64,000 nucleotides of DNA from CAVQBJ01 sp963819075 (lineage in GTDB: Bacteria > Actinomycetota > Thermoleophilia > Solirubrobacterales > Solirubrobacteraceae): NCBI GenBank assembly GCA_963819075.1, contig CAWFUP010000003.1, positions 62,001-126,000 of the forward strand. The letters run 5' to 3'. Of the stretch, positions 23,869-30,990 are shown piece after piece. A program made the position numbers and the translations under genes. The number at the start of each line of letters is the position of its first letter. The stretch's first letter is position 1. The notes beneath the pieces were generated by a model. It was given only the letters and a program-made list of their open reading frames with translations, had not been told where the DNA came from and ran no database searches.

Positions 23869-26280
23869 ATGGCGATCCCTGGAGAAACCGACCGGCCAGC
23901 CCAGCGCCCGCCTGAGGGTCCGTCGACCAGCGTGCCGGTGGCGAGTGTCCCTGCGCTCAGCGAGGCCGCCACGGCGACCCGCCGGACACCGGTCGACGCC
24001 GTGGCCACGCTGGCGCCGCGCCCGTCGGTCCGAGCCGAGCTCAACGAGTTCGAGCGAAGGCTGTTGACCGATCTGTTCGCGATCGTCTCCGAGCACGCCG
24101 CCGATGCCGCGATCGAGATCGATCGCAATCGCGTCGAGGATGCCTTTGTGTTCGCGTGCGAGCACCACGCGGACCAGCGGCGCAAGTCGGGCGAGGACTT
24201 CATCACCCACCCGGTCGGCGTCGCGCGGATCTGCGCCGGGATGCGCCTCGACACCGAGACCCTGTGCGCCGCCCTGCTCCACGACACCGTCGAGGACACG
24301 AGCGCCTCGTTGGCGGAGGTCCGCGAGCGCTTCGGCGAGGAGATCGCCACGATCGTCGACGGCGTGACGAAGCTGACCGGAATCACCTTCCAGTCGCGCG
24401 ATGAGGCGCAGGCCGAGAACTACCGCAAGATGATGGTCGCGATGGCCACTGACGTGCGGGTCATCCTCATCAAGCTCGCCGATCGCCTGCACAACATGCG
24501 CACGATCGACGCGATGCCCAAGCAGAAGCAGATCGACAAGGCGAAGGAGACCCTGGAGATCTACGCGCCGATCGCGCACCGTCTCGGCATCCACGCGATC
24601 AAGTGGGAGCTCGAGGACCTCGCCTTCGCCACGTTGCATCCGCGCAAGTACCAGGAGATCAAGGGGTTGGTCAGCCAGCAGCGCGACGACCGCGAGCGCT
24701 ATGTCTCGGAGGCCGGCGAGTACCTCACGCGCGAGCTGGACGCGCTCGGCATCGACGCGCAGATCGCCGGCCGGGCCAAGCACTTCTACTCGATCTATTC
24801 GAAGATGACCAAGAAGGGCCGCGAGTTCAACGAGATCTACGACCTCACCGCGATGCGCGTCGTCGTCGACTCGGTGAAGGACTGCTACGGCGCCGTGGGC
24901 GTCATCCACTCGCTGTGGAAGCCGCTGCCCGGCCGCTTCAAGGACTTCATCGCGATGCCCAAGTTCAACATGTACCAGTCGCTGCACACGACGGTCATCG
25001 GGCCCGAGGGTCGCCCGCTCGAGATCCAGATCCGCACCCACGAGATGCACGAGATGGCCGAGTTCGGCGTCGCTGCGCACTGGATGTACAAGGACGGCCG
25101 CCGTCCCGGGGACGGCCGCGGTCGCGAGGGCAACGACGAGACGAAGCTGAAGTGGCTGCGCTCGATGGTCGACTGGCAGAAGGACCTGTCCGACCCGCAC
25201 GAGTTCATGGACACGCTTCGCAACGACCTTTTCGAGGACGAGGTGTATGTGTTCACCCCCAAGGGTGAGGTCAAGTCGCTCGCCGGCGGGGCGACTCCGC
25301 TCGACTTCGCCTACGAGGTGCATACCGAGATCGGGCACCGTTGCGTTGGCGCTCGCGTCAACGGGAAGATCGTCCCGCTCCACTACGAGCTCACGTCCGG
25401 CGACATCGTCGAGATCCTCACCGCCAAGCGCGAACGGGGCCCGTCGCGCGACTGGCTCGCGGTCGTCAAGACGACACGCGCCCGCAACAAGATTAAGGCG
25501 TGGTTCAAGGCCGAGTCGCGCCAGGACACCGAGCACAGCGGACGCGAGCTGCTGCAGGAGCACCTCAAGAAGGCCGGGCTGCCGGCCCAGAAGATCACCG
25601 GCTCGGCGCTGTTGGCCGACGTCATCCGCGAGATGGGCTTCCGCAAGGCCGACGACTTCTACATCGCGCTCGGCGGGGCGAAGATCTCGGCCAAGGTTGT
25701 CGTCAACAAGGTGCTGCAGCGCCTCAAGCAGGGCGAGGCGGCGGACGGCGAGCAGACCGCGGCGGCGGACCTGCTGCACGTCGGGCGCACCCGGCGCCAG
25801 CCGACGACCTCCTCGGGCCAGTACGGGATCCGGGTCGAGGGCGTCGACGACGTCATGCTGCGGCTGGCCAAGTGCTGTCGCCCGGTGCCCGGGGACCCGA
25901 TCGTCGGCTACATCTCACTCGGACGCGGCATCACGATCCACCGCGAGGACTGCTCCAACGCCCGGCTGCTGCGTAAGGACCCCGAGCGCTTCACCCCGGT
26001 CTCCTGGGACGGCGACAACGCGACGTCGTTCCGCGTCGAGCTGCAGATCGACGCCTATGACCGTCACCGGCTGCTCGAGGACCTCTCGCGGACGTTCGCC
26101 GAGTCGGGCATGAACATCATCGAGGCGCGCTGCCTGTCCGAGCCGCCGATGGTCAAGAACCGCTTCGTGGTCGAGGTCGCAGACACCCACACGCTGAAGA
26201 CGGCGATCACCCGGCTGCGTGGGATCGAGTCGGTGTTCGACGCCTACCGCGTGACGCCGGGCGCCGGCGGCGCCGGCTAG
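23869..26280 (+). CDS. relA: Bifunctional (p)ppGpp synthetase/hydrolase RelA/SpoT (Rel)
   Basis: 803-residue stringent-response enzyme. A ~65-residue variable N-terminus precedes the HD hydrolase domain (~90-220; RRKSGEDFITHPVGVARI and LLHDTVEDT, so hydrolysis is likely retained). Next come the synthetase domain (~250-390; YDLTAMRVVVDSVKDCYG, KDFIAMPKFNMYQSLHTTV, LEIQIRTHEMHEMAEFG), TGS (~455-520; DEVYVFTPKGEVKSLAGGAT), the zinc/CC region with CCRPVPGDPIVGYIS and a C-terminal ACT domain. Full length. Typically the only long Rel in actinobacteria; recJ-relA adjacency is also common there. The stop is 1 nt from the stop of the convergent kinase gene. Confidence 0.97.
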   Translation: MAIPGETDRPAQRPPEGPSTSVPVASVPALSEAATATRRTPVDAVATLAPRPSVRAELNEFERRLLTDLFAIVSEHAADAAIEIDRNRVEDAFVFACEHHADQRRKSGEDFITHPVGVARICAGMRLDTETLCAALLHDTVEDTSASLAEVRERFGEEIATIVDGVTKLTGITFQSRDEAQAENYRKMMVAMATDVRVILIKLADRLHNMRTIDAMPKQKQIDKAKETLEIYAPIAHRLGIHAIKWELEDLAFATLHPRKYQEIKGLVSQQRDDRERYVSEAGEYLTRELDALGIDAQIAGRAKHFYSIYSKMTKKGREFNEIYDLTAMRVVVDSVKDCYGAVGVIHSLWKPLPGRFKDFIAMPKFNMYQSLHTTVIGPEGRPLEIQIRTHEMHEMAEFGVAAHWMYKDGRRPGDGRGREGNDETKLKWLRSMVDWQKDLSDPHEFMDTLRNDLFEDEVYVFTPKGEVKSLAGGATPLDFAYEVHTEIGHRCVGARVNGKIVPLHYELTSGDIVEILTAKRERGPSRDWLAVVKTTRARNKIKAWFKAESRQDTEHSGRELLQEHLKKAGLPAQKITGSALLADVIREMGFRKADDFYIALGGAKISAKVVVNKVLQRLKQGEAADGEQTAAADLLHVGRTRRQPTTSSGQYGIRVEGVDDVMLRLAKCCRPVPGDPIVGYISLGRGITIHREDCSNARLLRKDPERFTPVSWDGDNATSFRVELQIDAYDRHRLLEDLSRTFAESGMNIIEARCLSEPPMVKNRFVVEVADTHTLKTAITRLRGIESVFDAYRVTPGAGGAG

Positions 26281-26281
26281 C

Positions 26282-27334
26282 CTAGGCGACGACGAGCAGG
26301 CGCTGCGGCTCGATTCCGTAGCGCGCCTCGTGAACCTCACCGAGGAAGTCGCCATCGACCTGAAGCGGCAGCAGGCGCTCGTCGGCGCTGCGCACGACGA
26401 CCTCGGTCGCGCCGGCGAAGACGGTCACGCGCCGGTGGCGTGCGACCCGCGCGCGCCGCGACAGCGCTCGCCAGGTGAACGTCGGCATGTCGATCGGGCT
26501 GGCGCGCCGCAGCACGCCGCCGGCCAGCGTGCCTGACCGCAGGTCGGCACCCTCGGCGATCTCGACCGGCCGGTCGCGGAAGTAGGTGAACGGCGATGCG
26601 TTCTGCACGACGGCCGTCACGCCGTCGTACCGCTCGTCGCCGACGGTTACGACCATCGCTGGCGGGTGGAACAGGTACCCCCGATGGAAGCTCGCGATCC
26701 CGGCCCAGGCGTAGAACCAGGGGCCGAAGCGGGCCTTCAGGCGGGGGTTGCGGTCGACGCGCCTGGTCACGCTCGCGTCGAGGCCCAGCCCGGACGAGAA
26801 CGTGAAGAAGCGCCCGTTCACGACGCCGACATCGATGCGGCGTGGGCGCCAGTCGTCGGCCAGCGCGAGCACGTGCTCGGTCGCGTCGATCGGGTCCGCA
26901 GGGATCCCGATGATCTTATGGAACACGTTGGCGGATCCCCCGGGCAGGCAGGTGAGCGCCGTCGTGGAGCCGACGAGCCCGTTGGCCGCTTCGTTGACGG
27001 TCCCGTCGCCGCCGAAGGCCACGACCACGTCGTAGCCCTCGCGGGCCGCCTCGCGGGCGAGCTCGGTCGCGTGGCCCTGACGCTCGGTGTCGATCGCCTC
27101 GACGTCGTAGCGGCCCTGCAGGGCGTAGACGACGAGATGACGCAGCCGATCCGAGACGCTCGTGGCGTATGGGTTCACGATCACGAGCATGCGCTTGCGC
27201 TCGCTCGCCAGTGCGAGCTGTTCTCGGCCCTGCACGGCATCGGCCGGGCGCTCGAAGCGCGGCGCGCGACGGGTGTCGCCGTCGTGCAGGGCACCGGTCG
27301 TGCCGTTCTCGGTCACGACCTCGGAATCGCTCAC
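26282..27334 (-). CDS. Diacylglycerol/sphingosine-kinase-family lipid kinase
   Basis: 350 residues. After a ~45-residue variable N-terminus comes the DAGK catalytic fold: LVIVNPYATSVSDRL, the nucleotide loop VVAFGGDGTVNEAANGL, LPGGSANVFHKIIGIP and IDVGVVNGRFFTFSSGLGLD. The C-terminal beta domain ends PLQVDGDFLGE. This family phosphorylates diacylglycerol or related lipid alcohols, and actinobacterial members act in phospholipid or glycolipid recycling. The exact acceptor cannot be predicted. The start is GTG at 27334; alternative ATG codons inside the variable N-terminus cannot be excluded. Confidence 0.88.
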   Translation of the reverse strand: MSDSEVVTENGTTGALHDGDTRRAPRFERPADAVQGREQLALASERKRMLVIVNPYATSVSDRLRHLVVYALQGRYDVEAIDTERQGHATELAREAAREGYDVVVAFGGDGTVNEAANGLVGSTTALTCLPGGSANVFHKIIGIPADPIDATEHVLALADDWRPRRIDVGVVNGRFFTFSSGLGLDASVTRRVDRNPRLKARFGPWFYAWAGIASFHRGYLFHPPAMVVTVGDERYDGVTAVVQNASPFTYFRDRPVEIAEGADLRSGTLAGGVLRRASPIDMPTFTWRALSRRARVARHRRVTVFAGATEVVVRSADERLLPLQVDGDFLGEVHEARYGIEPQRLLVVA

Positions 27335-27511
27335 TGTCGGGGCTACACCGGCGGCGCCCCGTCGTTACCGCGGCGGCAACGCTCGACGAACGGTCGATGA
27401 CTGCTTGCGCGATCCTGGCCGGTGGTCGATCATTCCGGACATCGGGCTTGCCCGATCGCCGAGGCGCAGTCGCCGGACCGACACCGATTAGATGTCATCG
27501 CCGGTGATTTG

Positions 27512-27517
27512 TATACT
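27512..27517 (+). promoter_or_regulatory. Promoter -10 of the SAM-riboswitch operon
   Basis: TATACT is the best -10 hexamer in the area, with a weak TTAGAT (27488-27493) 18 bp upstream. A start near 27524 would transcribe the whole riboswitch. The remaining stretch 27335-27511, upstream of the divergent lipid-kinase gene, shows nothing further that I can identify. Confidence 0.6.
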
Positions 27518-27533
27518 GCGGCGCACATAGCTG

Positions 27534-27646
27534 GACGCATCGAGAGGGGTGGAGGGACTGGCCCGTTGAAACCCCGGCAACCTCCCGCGAAAGCGGGGAT
27601 GGTGCCAATTCCATCAGGCTCCAACAAAGGCCTGGGAGATGTGGTT
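27534..27646 (+). promoter_or_regulatory. SAM-I (S-box) riboswitch aptamer
   Basis: All diagnostic SAM-I segments occur in order: GAGAGGGGTGGAGGGACTGG (27542-27561), CCCGTTGAAACCCCGGCAAC (27562-27581), the P3 hairpin CCCGCGAAAGCGGG, GGTGCCAATTCC (27601-27612) and GGGAGATGTGG closing P1 against CGCATC at 27536-27541. SAM-I riboswitches bind S-adenosylmethionine and switch off sulfur and methionine genes. It stands 48 nt upstream of the threonine-synthase-like gene, and the expression platform looks translational (see 27664-27686). Confidence 0.96.
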
Positions 27647-27663
27647 GGAGTCTTTCACCGGGA

Positions 27664-27686
27664 CCTTCGCCACAGCCCAGCGGAGG
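27664..27686 (+). promoter_or_regulatory. Riboswitch expression platform: ribosome-site-sequestering hairpin
   Basis: CCTTCGC (27664-27670) can pair with GCGGAGG (27680-27686), hiding the GGAGG that serves the ATG at 27694. The aptamer's 3' P1 strand GTGG (27641-27644) can alternatively pair with CCAC (27670-27673), which would break this hairpin when SAM is absent. No T-tract follows, so control is probably at translation. The pairing alternatives are inferred. Confidence 0.55.
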
Positions 27687-27693
27687 TTTCAAA

Positions 27694-28971
27694 ATGACGG
27701 CAGAAGGACTCAAGTGCAGAGAATGCGGGGCTGAGTACCCGCTCGAGGCGTTGTACGTGTGTGAGCGGTGCTTCGGCCCGCTCGAGGTCGCCTACGACCA
27801 CAGCGCGTCGCGAGACGTGGCCGAGTGGCGGCGTCGCATCCAGAGTGGCCCGCAGAACATCTGGCGCTACTCGGACTTCCTCCCGCTCGCCGGTGGCCCT
27901 CCGGGGCCGTCCGCCCGGCGCACGTCGCGCGTCGGCCTGCCGGCCGGGTGCACACCGCTCGTGCGGGCCGACCGCCTGGCCGCCGAGCTCGGCCTCGGCG
28001 AGGTCTGGGTCAAGAACGACGCGGCGAACCCGACGCACTCGTTCAAGGATCGCGTCGTGTCGGTGGCCACGGCCCGTGCGCGCGAGCTCGGCTTCGAGGT
28101 CATCGCCTGCGCTTCGACCGGCAACCTCGCCAACTCGGTGGCGGCCCACGGCGCGGCGCTCGGCATGGAGTCATACGTGTTCATCCCCTCCGACCTCGAG
28201 GAGCAGAAGGTTCTGGCGACCGGCATCTACGGCACCAATCTCGTGGCCGTTCGCGGCAACTACGACGACGTCAACCGCCTGTGCACCGAGCTGTCGGCCG
28301 AGCGCGACTGGGCGTTCGTGAACGTCAACCTGCGCCCGTACTACGCGGAGGGCTCCAAGACGATCGCCTTCGAGGTCGCCGAGCAGCTCGGCTGGCGCAT
28401 CCCGGACCGGGTCGTCGCGCCGATCGCGTCAGGGTCGCTGTTCACAAAGATCGGCAAGGGCTTCGACGAGTGGCGGCAGGTCGGCCTGCTCGACGGCGAT
28501 CTGCCGGCGATGCACGGCGCTCAGGCCACGGGCTGCTCTCCGGTGGCGACGGCGTTCGCCGAGGGGCACGACGTGTGCCGCCCGGTCAAGCCCGACACGA
28601 TCGCCAAGTCACTGGCCATCGGTAACCCGGCCGACGGGCCGTATGCGATCGAGCTCGCCCGCCGCACCGGCGGCGGGGTCGATTCCGTCAGCGACGACGA
28701 GATCCGTGAGGGCATCGGGCTGCTCGCGCGCACGACCGGCATCTTCACCGAGACGGCCGGCGGCGTCACGACGGCGACGCTCGCCAAGCTCGCCGCGCGC
28801 GGCGACATCAGCGCGCAGGACAGCGTCGTGCTCGTCATCACCGGCGAAGGCCTGAAGACGCTCGACGCCGTACGCGGCAGCTTCAGCGCGTACGAGATCG
28901 ACCCGTCGCTCGCTGATTTCGAGGCGAACGTGGATGAGGCGCCGGTCGGCGCCCATGCCTCGGCGCGCTGA
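27694..28971 (+). CDS. thrC: Threonine-synthase-family PLP enzyme under SAM-riboswitch control
   Basis: 425 residues of fold-type II PLP enzyme. An N-terminal zinc ribbon has Cys pairs at 8/11 and 23/26. The PLP lysine is K118 in NPTHSFKDR, with the phosphate/substrate loop CASTGNLANSVAAHG and SGSLFTKIGKGFDEW downstream. Threonine synthase converts O-phosphohomoserine to threonine. Here the gene sits behind a SAM-I riboswitch, normally used for methionine/cysteine genes, and is followed 3 nt later by a CysO-type sulfur carrier. A role in sulfur transfer, for example making homocysteine from O-phosphohomoserine and a carrier thiocarboxylate, is therefore plausible but unproven. No key residue is obviously missing for ordinary threonine synthase activity. 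Confidence 0.88.
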   Translation: MTAEGLKCRECGAEYPLEALYVCERCFGPLEVAYDHSASRDVAEWRRRIQSGPQNIWRYSDFLPLAGGPPGPSARRTSRVGLPAGCTPLVRADRLAAELGLGEVWVKNDAANPTHSFKDRVVSVATARARELGFEVIACASTGNLANSVAAHGAALGMESYVFIPSDLEEQKVLATGIYGTNLVAVRGNYDDVNRLCTELSAERDWAFVNVNLRPYYAEGSKTIAFEVAEQLGWRIPDRVVAPIASGSLFTKIGKGFDEWRQVGLLDGDLPAMHGAQATGCSPVATAFAEGHDVCRPVKPDTIAKSLAIGNPADGPYAIELARRTGGGVDSVSDDEIREGIGLLARTTGIFTETAGGVTTATLAKLAARGDISAQDSVVLVITGEGLKTLDAVRGSFSAYEIDPSLADFEANVDEAPVGAHASAR

Positions 28972-28974
28972 TCG

Positions 28975-29250
28975 ATGGCGGTGACCGTGAAGATCCCCAC
29001 CCAGCTGCGAGCCGCAGCGGGTGGGGCCTCCGAGGCCGAGGTCGAGGGCAGCAACGTGCGCGAGGTCCTCGACAGCCTGTTCGACAGCTTCTCCGAGCTG
29101 CGCGAGCGGATCTCCGACGAGGGCGGATCGCTGCGCCGCTTCGTGAACGTGTACGTCGGCGGCGAGGACATTCGCTTCCTCGACGGTCTCGACACGAGCG
29201 TGGCCGATGGCGCTGAGGTGACGATCCTGCCGGCGGTCGCCGGCGGCTGA
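28975..29250 (+). CDS. cysO: CysO-type ubiquitin-like sulfur carrier protein (MoaD/ThiS family)
   Basis: 91 residues, beta-grasp fold. It ends in EVTILPAVAGG with the free Gly-Gly terminus that is adenylated and thiocarboxylated by a MoeB/ThiF-type enzyme. The body (VTVKIPTQLRAAAGG; LRRFVNVYVGGEDIRFLDGL; TSVADGAEVT) matches Mycobacterium CysO more closely than MoaD or ThiS. In mycobacteria CysO feeds sulfur to CysM with O-phosphoserine and is processed by Mec+; neither is seen in this window. Its start lies 3 nt after the threonine-synthase-like stop, so both are controlled by the SAM riboswitch. Confidence 0.92.
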   Translation: MAVTVKIPTQLRAAAGGASEAEVEGSNVREVLDSLFDSFSELRERISDEGGSLRRFVNVYVGGEDIRFLDGLDTSVADGAEVTILPAVAGG

Positions 29251-29266
29251 GGGCACCGGCCGCCGG
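29240..29266 (+). terminator. GC hairpin at the end of the thrC-cysO operon
   Basis: CCGGCGGC (29240-29247) and GCCGCCGG (29259-29266) pair perfectly over 8 bp, with the cysO stop codon in the 11-nt loop. A run of G rather than T follows, so a classical intrinsic terminator is uncertain. Confidence 0.4.
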
Positions 29267-29274
29267 GGGGACGG

Positions 29275-29553
29275 TCAGGCGGCGCGGGGCTGGGGGAGCG
29301 GCGCGGCGGTATCGGGCCGCGGCGACTGCGGCGGGGCGGCGGCCAGGTGGCGCGGCGAGCCGACGCGCACGTGGCGATCGTGGCGGATCCGCCCGGCCGA
29401 ATCGAGCCGCGCGAGCTGCACGCGGCGGCCCTGGCGGACCTCCAGGATGATGCCGTCGCGACTGTCGTGCATCTCGACGACGGCGCGCGGGCTCCGCGCC
29501 CGGATCGCCGCGATGAAACGACACTGCTCGACGGTCAGCTCGAGCGACTCCAT
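29275..29553 (-). CDS. Small protein of unknown function
   Basis: 92 residues. The N-terminal two thirds (LTVEQCRFIAAIRARSPRAV; VEMHDSRDGIILEVRQGRRV; GRIRHDRHVRV) look like a compact alpha/beta regulator-type sequence. The tail is Pro/Ala-rich. Family not recognised. It converges on cysO and faces away from the repeat-rich gene-free region. The ATG at 29553 has no strong ribosome site, although AAGAG lies just upstream. Codon use is normal for the window. Confidence 0.55.
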   Translation of the reverse strand: MESLELTVEQCRFIAAIRARSPRAVVEMHDSRDGIILEVRQGRRVQLARLDSAGRIRHDRHVRVGSPRHLAAAPPQSPRPDTAAPLPQPRAA

Positions 29554-29675
29554 AGCTCTTACTTCGGCGCGGCGGCGAAGATGCTGTAGGGGTGCGCGAG
29601 GTGCGTGGCCGGGCGTCGCCGGGGCGGAATCCGGCCCCGGGGGCGGGGCGGCCTGGGTCCGTCGGGCTCGGCCGG

Positions 29676-29720
29676 GGTGACCTCCGCCCGGGTGACTCCG
29701 CCGCGGGTGACGCGACCGTG
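29676..29720 (+). repeat. Three 15-bp iterons (GGGTGAC-N8)
   Basis: GGGTGACCTCCGCCC, GGGTGACTCCGCCGC and GGGTGACGCGACCGT follow each other without gaps. Further GTGAC copies occur at 29718-29722 and 29753-29757. The 15-bp periodicity resembles an array of protein-binding sites. Confidence 0.55.
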
Positions 29721-29815
29721 ACGTATGTGCCCGCGGGTTGTGCTCCGTGTCCGTGACGTAACGGGACTGGGGCGCGGGTGTGCCGGGCGGCGCCCGTGGC
29801 GGCCGGACGTCGAGA

Positions 29816-29860
29816 GGTGTGCTCCCGAGTGCCCGTCACGCGGGGCTAAGCGAGCACACC
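29816..29860 (+). repeat. Structured intergenic element, copy 1
   Basis: GGTGTGCTC (29816-29824) and GAGCACACC (29852-29860) form a perfect 9-bp outer stem. Inside, CCCG (29832-29835) and CGGG (29841-29844) can form an inner stem around TCACG. A second copy with the same core ACGCGGGGC and CGAGCACACC and a conserved fold lies at 56456-56500. Confidence 0.55.
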
Positions 29861-29872
29861 CCTTGCCCAAGG

Positions 29873-29919
29873 GTCACGCGACGGTGACAGATGCGCCCCG
29901 CAGGTCACGGGACCGTGAC
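29873..29919. promoter_or_regulatory. Twin 16-bp inverted repeats, operator-like
   Basis: GTCACGCGACGGTGAC (29873-29888) and GTCACGGGACCGTGAC (29904-29919) differ at 3 of 16 positions and are 31 bp apart centre to centre, about three helical turns. This suggests a paired dimer-binding site. No binding protein can be named. Confidence 0.45.
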
Positions 29920-29931
29920 GCGAGTGTGCCG

Positions 29932-30267
29932 CGCGCTGAGGGTTCGGCCGGGTTCGGCTCCGACGGCGGCGCGGCGGCGCGCGCTGAGGGTTCGGCCGGG
30001 TTCGGCTCCGACGGCGGCGCGGCGGCGCGCGCTGAGGGTTCGGCCGGGTTCAGCTCCGACGGCGGCGCGGCGGCGCGCGCTGAGGGTTCGGCCGGGTTCA
30101 GCTCCGACGGCGGCGCGGCGGCGCGCGCTGAGGGTTCGGCCGGGTTCAGCTCCGACGGCGGCGCGGCGGCGCGCGCTGAGGGTTCGGCCGGGTTCAGCTC
30201 CGACGGCGGCGCGGCGGCGCGCGCTGGGGGTTCGGCCGGGTTCGGCTCCGACGGCGGCGCGGCGGCG
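29932..30267 (+). repeat. 48-bp tandem repeat, seven copies
   Basis: Seven near-perfect units (GAGGGTTCGGCCGGGTTCGG at the core) differ mainly at one G/A site: G in units 1, 2 and 7, A in units 3-6. The last unit has GGGGG for GAGGG. The unit is a multiple of three and is open in several frames on both strands, but no frame gives a convincing protein. The whole gap 29554-30347 holds no gene I can support, only the iterons, the structured element, the twin palindromes and this array. Confidence 0.92.
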
Positions 30268-30347
30268 CGCCGCGGCGCGAGCGCCGCGCGACCGACAAGG
30301 CGCGTCGTCCCCGCGCCGCCCGCCATGACGTGTGCTATCTCCTGCGC

Positions 30348-30842
30348 ATGCCGCGCCTCGGGATCCAACTGCCCCTCTGGGCGCGCTGGGTGCTCGCGGT
30401 CACCTTCTTCGCGAGCCTCGGCCTGACGGCGGTGCTGATCGTCCACGCCAGCTCGACCGTGTCGACTGCCGGCACGCAGGGCGAGCTGCAGGCCGACGCG
30501 GTGGGGAGGGTCGTCGTCAGCCAGGACCAGGCGCCGCACACGGCGCCGCTGAGGACGGGGGCATCGCCGCGCGCAGCGCTCACGGCCGCCATCACCACCG
30601 ACGTGCGCTCGCGCATCGCGTCGCGCGACCTGACCGGCCCCCTGGAGTCGGTGACGTGCTCGGCGGGACGCGCCCAGCACCCCGAGCGCCGGCCGTACGT
30701 CTGCGCCGTGACCGCCGCGTCGATTCGGTACATGTTCTACGGCGTGGCCGATCGGCGTGCTCGCCTGCTGACGTGGTGCAAGGAGGATGCGGTCGCCGAG
30801 GCCGGCCTGACGGTGCCGCTGAGCCCTCGCTGCCAGCCGTGA
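30348..30842 (+). CDS. Single-pass membrane protein, unknown function
   Basis: 164 residues: MPRLGIQLPLW, one membrane helix (VLAVTFFASLGLTAVLIVHA) and an extracytoplasmic domain with three or four cysteines (VTCSAGRAQ; RRPYVCAVTAASIRYMFYG; LLTWCKED; SPRCQP) that could form disulfides. I chose the ATG at 30348 because CTATCT (30335-30340) ends 7 nt before it. The upstream in-frame ATG at 30330 would lie before this -10. Family not recognised. It sits between the tandem repeats and the c-di-GMP-type regulator. Confidence 0.7.
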   Translation: MPRLGIQLPLWARWVLAVTFFASLGLTAVLIVHASSTVSTAGTQGELQADAVGRVVVSQDQAPHTAPLRTGASPRAALTAAITTDVRSRIASRDLTGPLESVTCSAGRAQHPERRPYVCAVTAASIRYMFYGVADRRARLLTWCKEDAVAEAGLTVPLSPRCQP

Positions 30843-30990
30843 CGGCGCGCCGCCGATTCGCGGCGCCGGGCGGCAATGGTGGGCTTTGGCTCAATATCGG
30901 AGTCGCAGCGACCGATGTCTGTGGCATGCGACGTAATCACGACGAGCCGTCGTCCTGCCCGCGACGGCTCGATCCCGCGAGGATCGCCTG

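Noticed and set aside
28975..29250. Molybdopterin MoaD or ThiS rather than CysO
   Set aside because: No moa or thi genes are near. The LRRFVNVYV...ILPAVAGG pattern is that of CysO, although MoaD-like function cannot be fully excluded.
29873..29919. cAMP-CRP binding sites
   Set aside because: The GTGA/TCAC half-sites are in the opposite order (TCAC first, GTGA second) from the CRP consensus TGTGA-N6-TCACA.
29932..30267. CRISPR array
   Set aside because: The 48-bp units are contiguous with no unique spacers, and no cas genes are near.
30330..30347. Upstream ATG as the start of the membrane protein at 30348
   Set aside because: The likely -10 (CTATCT, 30335-30340) falls after it, so that ATG would not be in the transcript.
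29725..30680. Long open frames across the 48-bp repeats on both strands (Ala/Gly/Ser-rich or Pro/Ala/Glu-rich)
   Set aside because: They exist only because the GC-rich unit is a multiple of three. Several frames are open at once, none has a ribosome site, a recognised domain or a sensible N-terminus, and they run into the gene at 30348.
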